A stretch of DNA of 64,000 nucleotides from Halopseudomonas xinjiangensis (GTDB lineage Bacteria; Pseudomonadota; Gammaproteobacteria; Pseudomonadales; Pseudomonadaceae): contig NZ_LT629736.1 in assembly GCF_900104945.1 (NCBI RefSeq), positions 2,480,001 through 2,544,000 on the forward strand, read 5' to 3'. Of this stretch, positions 58,956-64,000 are shown in pieces; the first letter of the stretch is position 1; the number at the start of each line of letters is the position of its first letter. The notes under the pieces were generated by a model. That model was not told the origin of the DNA. It saw only the letters and a program-made list of their open reading frames with translations, and made no database searches. A program made the translations under genes and the position numbers.

Positions 58956-59717
58956 GTGACGGCGAGAAGGACTGTCAAGCACTTTACAGTGTCCGGAAAG
59001 GCAGACAGCAGCCAGCTGGTCGGGCTGCTGCAGCGTAACCGCTGGTTCCGCGATCTGCCACAGGACTGTATCGACGAGATGGTCTCCCTGGCTCGACTGC
59101 GCCTGCTGGACGATGGCGAGCGATTGCACGCCAAGGATGATCCGCCGGACGGCTTGTACGGCGTTATAAGTGGCGCGGTGAAGATAAGCAGCAGCGGGCA
59201 GGACGGCCGCGAAGCGGTGCTGACGGTGCTCAGCCCGGGCAACTGGTTCGGCGAAATCTCATTGTTCGACGGGCTGCCGCGCACCCATGACGCCCACGGC
59301 GTCGGTTCTACCGAGCTGCTGATGATCCCCCGCCAGGGCTTTCAGCAACTACTCGAGCGCCGCCCGGAGCTTTATCCGCATTTCATGCGGCTGCTCTGCC
59401 GGCGCATCCGGCTGTCCTTTGCCATGCTCGAGGACAGCGCCTTGCTCCCTCTCCCGTCGCGGCTCGCCAAGCGCCTGCTCATGCATTCGCACAATTACGG
59501 CCAGACCGATGAGAGTGGCGGTCAGGCGGCGATCCAGCTGTCGCAGGAGTCACTGGGGCTGATGCTCAACAGCTCGCGCCAGAGCATCAATAAATTGCTC
59601 AAACGTCTCGAGCAGGCTGGGTGGCTAAAGATCAACTACGGTCAGATCGTCATACTCAACGAAGAAGCCCTGACGCGGCTGGCCACCGGCGACCTTATCG
59701 CGGATCTCGCGGATTAG
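58956..59717 (+). CDS. Crp/Fnr family transcription regulator
   Basis: A 253-residue regulator: cyclic-nucleotide-like beta roll (ERLHAKDDPPDGLYGVISG, VLSPGNWFGEISLFDGLPRT), long dimer helix, and a C-terminal winged helix with LSQESLGLMLNSSRQSINKLL (in parts LSQESLGLMLNSSRQS) as recognition helix. No N-terminal cysteine cluster, so it is not an oxygen-sensing FNR. The start is GTG at 58956 after a TAGAGG sequence. The ligand and targets are unknown. It overlaps the convergent flavodoxin stop by four bases. Confidence 0.88.
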   Translation: MTARRTVKHFTVSGKADSSQLVGLLQRNRWFRDLPQDCIDEMVSLARLRLLDDGERLHAKDDPPDGLYGVISGAVKISSSGQDGREAVLTVLSPGNWFGEISLFDGLPRTHDAHGVGSTELLMIPRQGFQQLLERRPELYPHFMRLLCRRIRLSFAMLEDSALLPLPSRLAKRLLMHSHNYGQTDESGGQAAIQLSQESLGLMLNSSRQSINKLLKRLEQAGWLKINYGQIVILNEEALTRLATGDLIADLAD

Positions 59718-60172
59718 ACTTCTGCCCGCAAGGCTGCAAAGAAATCCGCCAGCCAGGGCTCTGCATCCGTTTCGGGCGTAACGGTTTCGCTGGCATCCAG
59801 ACGCAGCATTGACCGCGCCTCGCGCGCCTGCAATTCCTCAAATGTGTCACGGAACTGTTCGCCTGCAAGACAGAAAGTGTCCCCGTAGGCCGTATCGCCC
59901 AGGGCAATCACGCCGAACGGCACGTCCGTGAACAGCGGGAAGCGATCCCGAAGCTCGATATGAAAACTCATCAGGTTGTCAGGAATTTCGCCCATACCCG
60001 TGGTGGCGCAGCAGACCAGCAGCGCGTCGGCGTGCTCGGCCAGTAACGTATCGACGCTGGGCGTTTTCATCCTTGTCGCCTGAAGACCGGCTGCATTCGC
60101 CAGGCAGGCGGCCTCGTCTGCAACGAGGTCGGCTGTGCCATAAACCGATCCGCTAATGATAACGAGCTTCAT
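59714..60172 (-). CDS. Flavodoxin (MioC-like)
   Basis: A 152-residue FMN-binding flavodoxin. FMN phosphate loop ISGSVYGTADLVADE at residues 6-20, then VCCATTGMGEIPDNL and GVIALGDTAYGDTFCLAGEQF. It resembles MioC, a carrier linked to biotin synthase and ribonucleotide metabolism in E. coli. The start at 60172 has AGGAGAACGCG upstream; a longer frame extends into the LOV gene. It is divergent from the LOV gene across 117 bp. Confidence 0.9.
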   Translation of the reverse strand: MKLVIISGSVYGTADLVADEAACLANAAGLQATRMKTPSVDTLLAEHADALLVCCATTGMGEIPDNLMSFHIELRDRFPLFTDVPFGVIALGDTAYGDTFCLAGEQFRDTFEELQAREARSMLRLDASETVTPETDAEPWLADFFAALRAEV

Positions 60173-60234
60173 CGCGTTCTCCTGTGTCTTTGAAGGGGGC
60201 ATTATGCCTGAACCGTCCCGCCCGGTGCTTCCGG

Positions 60235-60262
60235 TAGACAGTGCACAGGGTTGCGATAGAAT
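60235..60262 (+). promoter_or_regulatory. Probable promoter of the LOV gene
   Basis: TAGACA (60235-60240), 16 bases, TAGAAT (60257-60262), each one base off consensus; about 27 bp before the ATG. Confidence 0.5.
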
Positions 60263-60289
60263 GAGCCGCAAACAACTGGAGCCTTTCGA

Positions 60290-60733
60290 ATGATCAACGC
60301 CAAACTCTTGCAGCTGGTCGTCAACGCATCGAATGATGGCGTGGTCGTCGCGGAACAGGAAGGCGAGGACAATATCCTCATCTACGTGAACGAGGCGTTC
60401 GAGCGGCTCACCGGCTACACCGCGGAAGAGATCCTTTATCAGGACTGCCGGTTTCTGCAGATGGGTGATCGCGACCAGAGCGGTCTGCACTTGGTCAAAC
60501 AGGCCATCGAAGAGCGCAGGCCAACGCGTCAGGTGGTGCGCAACTATCGCAAGGATGGCTCAATGTTCTGGAATGAGTTATCCATCACGCCCGTATTCAA
60601 CGAGGCTGACCAACTGACGTATTTCATCGGGATCCAGAAGGACGTCACAGCACAGGTCAAGGCCAACCAGCGCGCCGAAGAACTGGAGGCAGAAGTCGCC
60701 GCACTAAGGCAGCAGCTGGCGACCAATTCCTGA
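60290..60733 (+). CDS. Short LOV blue-light photoreceptor
   Basis: A 147-residue stand-alone LOV (PAS) domain protein with no effector domain. The core matches the short LOV proteins PpSB1-LOV and PpSB2-LOV of P. putida: VNASNDGVVVAEQEGEDNI, VNEAFERLTGY, the photoactive Cys53 in LYQDCRFLQ, NYRKDGSMFWNELSITPV and TYFIGIQKDVT with the conserved Gln. A C-terminal helix (AEELEAEVAALRQQL) would mediate dimers. Light forms an FMN-cysteine adduct; how short LOV proteins pass the signal on is not fixed here. Adjacent genes are HD-GYP (convergent, 6 bp) and litR-like. Confidence 0.94.
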   Translation: MINAKLLQLVVNASNDGVVVAEQEGEDNILIYVNEAFERLTGYTAEEILYQDCRFLQMGDRDQSGLHLVKQAIEERRPTRQVVRNYRKDGSMFWNELSITPVFNEADQLTYFIGIQKDVTAQVKANQRAEELEAEVAALRQQLATNS

Positions 60734-60739
60734 CAAACG

Positions 60740-61999
60740 TCAGATCACTTCTTCGGTGTCGGTGAGGCGAATGTTGGCTGCGGTGAAGGTCCCGAGATCG
60801 ATGCCGTACGAGCCATCCACCAGGACCTTGCTCACCCAGTAGCGCGCCATGTCCAGATCGCTGACCGAGGCCGCCAGATCGACGATGACCTGCTCGATTG
60901 GCTGCTTGTTCTCGTCACGTACCAGAGCAATCTTCGGCTGCAAACGGTGCATGGGGTCGACTGACAGCACCACGCCCACTTCACCGGTGTTCATTTCGAC
61001 CAGCGAGCCTGGCGGATAAATGCCGATGCATTCGATAAAGCTCACCACCAGCTTTTCGTCGAACTGAGTGCCGCGATTGTTGTACAGAATCTTCAATGCT
61101 TCAGCGGAAGTGTGGCTGCTGCTGTAACACCGACTGCTGGTGATCGCATCGTATGCATCAACGATCGTAATCGCGCGAATATAGAAATCCAGCGAGCTGG
61201 CCGGCAGCTGACAAGGGTAGCCCTTTCCATCGAGCCGCTCGTGGTGACTGTAAGCGACGCGAATCACCTCCTCCGGCATGTTCGGATCCTTAGCCAGCTC
61301 GTCGCGACCGTAGACCGGGTGCAGCTTGATGTGCGCGAACTCTTCTGCAGTCAGGCGTCCTGGCTTGTTCAAGATGGCCTGATCCAGGTCCATCTTGCCT
61401 ACGTCATGCATCATGCCGCATAGACCCAGCAGCTCTATATGCTTGATGCCCAGCCCCATATGCCGTCCAAGCGCCATGGCTTGAATACCGACGTTAAGGC
61501 AGTGCTCGGCCGTGTACTGGTCGACATGCTTGATGCGGGTTAGCCAGAGCAAAGCGGAGGGATTTCGAACAATGGAATCGAGACATGGACGAACGGCTGC
61601 AATCATCCGGCGGGCATCCAGGGTCTCGCCACGGCACACACGATCGAGCATGGTGCGTATTTCGCGGAACGACTCCCGGTAGCTGTGGTTGGCATTGGCG
61701 ATTTCGGTCTCGATCGAAGAGGAAATCTTGTAACTCGCCTGCGGTTTGCGGGGCTCGGTGACCGATGGGGTAAGCAGCAGGTCGCGCGTCATCGTGCGGG
61801 TTTTCACCACATCGACATGCACGTAGTCGCACAGGTTTTTCAGCGCAAACAAATCGTCAGGGTCGTCCAGCATGAACCCCTGGAACAGAAAGGGCGTTGC
61901 CAACCAATCGCAATCCAGTTCGGAGACGTACATCCCTAACTGAAGTTGCGAGCTCGGCACCTTCAATGTTTGTAGCTGCTGAATCGACTGGGACATCAT
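60740..61999 (-). CDS. HD-GYP cyclic-di-GMP phosphodiesterase
   Basis: A 419-residue protein with an N-terminal DUF3391 domain (LKVPSSQLQLGMYVSELDCDW, residues 8-28) and an HD-GYP domain with HDVGK in GMMHDVGKMDL and HHERLDGKGYP, the complete metal and GYP motifs. It should hydrolyse c-di-GMP. The start is uncertain: ATG at 61999 (MMSQSIQQLQ) is preferred over TTG at 62089, which lacks a site. It is convergent with the LOV gene, with only 6 bp between stops. Confidence 0.9.
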   Translation of the reverse strand: MMSQSIQQLQTLKVPSSQLQLGMYVSELDCDWLATPFLFQGFMLDDPDDLFALKNLCDYVHVDVVKTRTMTRDLLLTPSVTEPRKPQASYKISSSIETEIANANHSYRESFREIRTMLDRVCRGETLDARRMIAAVRPCLDSIVRNPSALLWLTRIKHVDQYTAEHCLNVGIQAMALGRHMGLGIKHIELLGLCGMMHDVGKMDLDQAILNKPGRLTAEEFAHIKLHPVYGRDELAKDPNMPEEVIRVAYSHHERLDGKGYPCQLPASSLDFYIRAITIVDAYDAITSSRCYSSSHTSAEALKILYNNRGTQFDEKLVVSFIECIGIYPPGSLVEMNTGEVGVVLSVDPMHRLQPKIALVRDENKQPIEQVIVDLAASVSDLDMARYWVSKVLVDGSYGIDLGTFTAANIRLTDTEEVI

Positions 62000-62221
62000 G
62001 AACACCATCGGGCCATCCGTGAACGCTAGCGGTACCAAGGTATTTGGACTGTCAAAATCGACATAGTTCCCTTGAACTGCTGAACGCAATGCTCAACGGC
62101 TGGGCAGCTTATCTAGGACATGGCAAGAACGCGAACGCCATTGATGGCGCTATGATGTCATTTAACGCGAGCGAGTGGTTCGACGAAAAGGGCAAAGGCG
62201 AAAAAAGGCAGGTAACGGAAT

Positions 62222-62265
62222 AAAAAAACTCCGATAGCCTGAAGTGGGGAAAGCGGCTATCGGAG
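62222..62265 (-). terminator. Strong rho-independent terminator (minus strand)
   Basis: On the minus strand CTCCGATAGCC, 15-base loop, GGCTATCGGAG then seven T's. A perfect 11-bp stem. It ends transcription coming from litR or from the promoter at 62282-62317. Confidence 0.9.
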
Positions 62266-62281
62266 TGCGCAGCGGTTTATG

Positions 62282-62317
62282 TGTACAGAGACTATACGAA
62301 TACGTTTTTTTGTACAA
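62282..62317 (-). promoter_or_regulatory. LitR-type promoter/operator upstream of the terminator
   Basis: On the minus strand: TTGTAC (62317-62312), 15 bases, TATAGT (62296-62291). The plus strand shows TGTACA (62282-62287) and TATACG (62293-62298), TNTACA-like half-sites exactly 11 bp apart, and the palindrome TTGTACAA (62310-62317). It faces the terminator, so it could make an RNA of about 60 bases. Confidence 0.5.
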
Positions 62318-62342
62318 GACATAACCAGCTTTTTTTTGGTCC

Positions 62343-63314
62343 TCACCGCACGTCAAGTCTCCCCGCCAGAAGCGAACGTATCTTACCGAGCAGCGCCTGC
62401 CCCGGATCCCCCAGGCAAGCGATGCCGCTGCGCTCCATTTCCTGATGATGAAGCTGGCAGACAGCGCCAGCGATGGCTAGCGGGCAATCGAGCGCACGCT
62501 CGAGTCTCGGCAACCTCTTTTTAAGTATCTCGGCATCCAGCGACCGACTCCCGATCAGCACCACTGCGGCCACGGAAGAACGCTGCGCGGCGAGATGAAT
62601 GTCCGGAAAGGAGGCAGTGATCGGCAATATGCTCACATTGCAACCAGCCTCGGCGACACAGGCAGCCACCAGGAGCACGTCGAGTTCTCGTAGCGGACCG
62701 GGCAGGCAGGTCACCAGAACTGTCGGGACGCCTTCCGCTACATACCCCACGCGCTGCGACAGCCGCATGCGCACAAAGCTGTCAAAGAAAGCCCACTGCG
62801 GTGACGTGCCAGGAGCGGGCTGGCCGTGGAGGCGGCGCCACACCGGCAGGAGGACGCTATTGATAACCACCGGTAGCGGGTAACTTGCAAAAACCTGACC
62901 GTAAATGCGATCCAGCGCCCCAACGCTGAACTGAGCGACCGCATCGATGAGACGCTCCTGCCAGGGCTGCATGTCGTCCGGCAAGGGCGTGTCGACCAGC
63001 TGCACGGGGCGCGGCGAGCGCCGGGCTTCCGGAGGCGGAGCCTGACGATCGATGATCGACCCGACCTTGCTCACCGCGACGCCCCGCTCGATCCACGCCG
63101 TGACCGCTCGCACCCTTTCTATGTCAGCCATCGAATAGAGACGATGTCCGCTTTCCGTCCGATGCGGCACGAGCAGACCGTAACGCCGCTCCCAGGCACG
63201 TAGCGTGACCGGGTTGACGCCGGTTAGCCTGGATACCTCGCGAATCGGGTACAGCTCTTCGGAATCCAGGTCCATCCGCACCAGCGAAGCGCTGCTCAAG
63301 GTGTCATCATTCAT
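62343..63314 (-). CDS. MerR regulator, class II LitR-like
   Basis: A 323-residue MerR-family regulator with a CarH/LitR-like body. The DNA-binding domain is LYPIREVSRLTGVNPVTLRA, then WERRYGLLVPHRTESGHRLY (residues 21-60). The C-terminal half keeps the B12-binding fold (VLVTCLPGPLRELDVLLVAA, CVAEAGCNVSILP) but lacks the histidine of the ExHxxG motif (RELDV in its place) and has no W-x9-EH motif. Such B12-independent class II LitRs act as light-controlled repressors in P. putida, together with a short LOV protein. The ATG at 63314 is preferred to one 18 bases upstream. Confidence 0.85.
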   Translation of the reverse strand: MNDDTLSSASLVRMDLDSEELYPIREVSRLTGVNPVTLRAWERRYGLLVPHRTESGHRLYSMADIERVRAVTAWIERGVAVSKVGSIIDRQAPPPEARRSPRPVQLVDTPLPDDMQPWQERLIDAVAQFSVGALDRIYGQVFASYPLPVVINSVLLPVWRRLHGQPAPGTSPQWAFFDSFVRMRLSQRVGYVAEGVPTVLVTCLPGPLRELDVLLVAACVAEAGCNVSILPITASFPDIHLAAQRSSVAAVVLIGSRSLDAEILKKRLPRLERALDCPLAIAGAVCQLHHQEMERSGIACLGDPGQALLGKIRSLLAGRLDVR

Positions 63315-63381
63315 AGGGTCGCTCGTCCGCATGGCGCAGCTGCGCCTAAATGCGGTCAGCTTACTCCCTTCACCGGACGAT

Positions 63382-63398
63382 TTGTACGGCTGTTGTAT
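63382..63398 (-). promoter_or_regulatory. TNTACA direct-repeat operator upstream of litR-like gene
   Basis: TTGTAC (63382-63387) and TTGTAT (63393-63398) are exactly 11 bp apart; on the minus strand this reads TATACA and CGTACA. It lies about 70 bp before the litR-like ATG, where self-repression would act. Confidence 0.55.
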
Positions 63399-63616
63399 AG
63401 CTTGTTGCGCCACTGACGGGATCGCCCGCCTGCGCCCCCGCCTTACTTAGCCAGGGTCGGGCGGCCTATACCAGAGCCCACCCTGTCCGTCCGAGCACTG
63501 CCGGCTGGCCGCACGTGGTACTATTCCCGGGCGAAGCCGGACGATTCTGGGACGACCTGATTGGCGACAACAGCGGTCAGACTTCTCAGCCCCATACGTA
63601 GGCGGGACGCAAAAGA

Positions 63617-63676
63617 TTGTACAGATCTGCGTCGATGCCTAAGTTTTTCTTGTACGTTACAGCTGGAAAATATAAG
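63617..63676 (+). promoter_or_regulatory. folM promoter with TTGTAC elements
   Basis: TTGTACA (63617-63623) is followed by TTGTAC (63650-63655), 15 bases, TATAAG (63671-63676). The -35/-10 layout with a 15-base spacer is the same as at 62282-62317. Confidence 0.5.
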
Positions 63677-63749
63677 TTTTGCTATTCTTCAGATCGGATT
63701 GCTTGGGTCGCCAAGTCCGTAGCCCCATCTGGTTCGTACGAGTGCACCC

Positions 63750-64000
63750 ATGAAAGCAAATGGCACCATTCTCATTACCGGAGCGGCCCAGCGCATCGGC
63801 CTGCACTGCGCGAAACGCCTGGTCGAAGATGGCTATCGCGTGCTGATAACCTGCCGTCACCAGCGTGAAGACTGGGCGCGCGACCCTCTCGACGGCATAG
63901 AAGTCATTCAGGCGGATTTCTCTACCACTGCAGGAATCGAGGCGCTTATCGCCGGACTGATCAATCGTGGCGTCCAGCTCAGGACAATGATTCACAACGC
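63750..64000 (+). CDS. folM: Dihydromonapterin reductase FolM, cut by the window end
   Basis: The first 83 residues of a short-chain dehydrogenase: Rossmann motif LITGAAQRIGLHCAKRL, then the FolM-typical IQADFSTTAGIEAL and LRTMIHNA-like stretch (here LRTMIHN). FolM reduces dihydromonapterin and dihydrofolate with NADPH. The start is ATG at 63750 without a strong ribosome binding site. The divergent position next to a light-type regulator fits the light-controlled pterin/folate and photolyase genes known for P. putida. Confidence 0.85.
   Translation, partial: MKANGTILITGAAQRIGLHCAKRLVEDGYRVLITCRHQREDWARDPLDGIEVIQADFSTTAGIEALIAGLINRGVQLRTMIHN

Larger units (their letters stand above)
62000..62342. 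other. Intergenic region between HD-GYP gene and litR-like gene
   Basis: It holds, from the litR end: a TTGTAC promoter-like element (62282-62317), a perfect terminator (62222-62265), then about 220 bp to the HD-GYP start. No clear promoter for the HD-GYP gene can be seen. Confidence 0.5.
63315..63749. other. Intergenic region between litR-like gene and folM
   Basis: A 435-bp divergent control region with TTGTAC-type elements at 63382, 63617 and 63650. The remaining bases have no coding frame I can support. Confidence 0.5.

Overview
The window is a GC-rich gammaproteobacterial chromosome segment from the Pseudomonadaceae. The evidence is the cysD-cysNC fusion, the mlaFEDCB-ibaG-murA-hisGDC and kdsD-kdsC-lptCAB-rpoN-hpf-ptsN-rapZ-ptsO blocks, the biotin block with an acyl-CoA dehydrogenase on each side, short-form HisG, and a short LOV protein very close to those of Pseudomonas putida. 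The exact genus cannot be fixed from the sequence alone; a Pseudomonas or Halopseudomonas-like lineage fits. No tRNA, rRNA, IS element, prophage or CRISPR array was seen.

Layout. (1) 0-2.9 kb, minus strand: ybjQ family gene, periplasmic-type ATP-dependent DNA ligase, truC, paiB-like gene. (2) 2.9-6.6 kb: an accessory patch with two genes broken by single-base shifts (a small membrane protein and a uridine kinase-like P-loop protein), a THEM6-type thioesterase, a membrane protein, a DUF3291 protein between two attC-like folds, and a GNAT acetyltransferase. (3) 7-19.3 kb: purL, mltF, tadA, cysNC, cysD, a Nif3-like gene, algW and hisC. (4) 19.3-26 kb, minus strand: hisD, hisG, murA, ibaG and mlaBCDEF, which is envelope lipid transport, peptidoglycan precursor and histidine synthesis. 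(5) 26-33 kb, plus strand: LPS Kdo synthesis and LPS export, then sigma-54 with the nitrogen PTS. (6) 33-37.6 kb: pmbA, darP, and an egtD-egtB ergothioneine pair. (7) 37.6-48.4 kb: the bio genes (BFHCD) with comF and srkA, flanked by two approximately 600-residue acyl-CoA dehydrogenases; the first has twin PsrA-type boxes in its promoter. (8) 48.5-58.9 kb: a giant MscS-type channel, efpL, an esterase, rhlB, a lipoprotein, a PIN-PhoH ATPase, yaaA and a class II aldolase. (9) 58.9-64 kb: a Crp/Fnr regulator, a flavodoxin, a short LOV photoreceptor, an HD-GYP phosphodiesterase, a class II LitR-like MerR regulator lacking the B12-binding residues, and divergent folM, cut by the window end.

The most interesting part is region 9. 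Three intergenic sites near litR and folM share TTGTAC / TNTACA elements. Two of them share the layout TTGTAC, 15 bases, TATA box, and two contain TNTACA-like half-sites 11 bp apart, as in LitR/CarH operators. One of these promoters points at a strong terminator only about 60 bp away, which suggests either a tiny RNA or simply the end of litR. The whole looks like a blue-light regulatory module. Secondary points of interest are the possible decayed integron cassettes at 5.2-5.8 kb and a family of AAGCTNCAAGCGGCAAGC-type intergenic inverted repeats.
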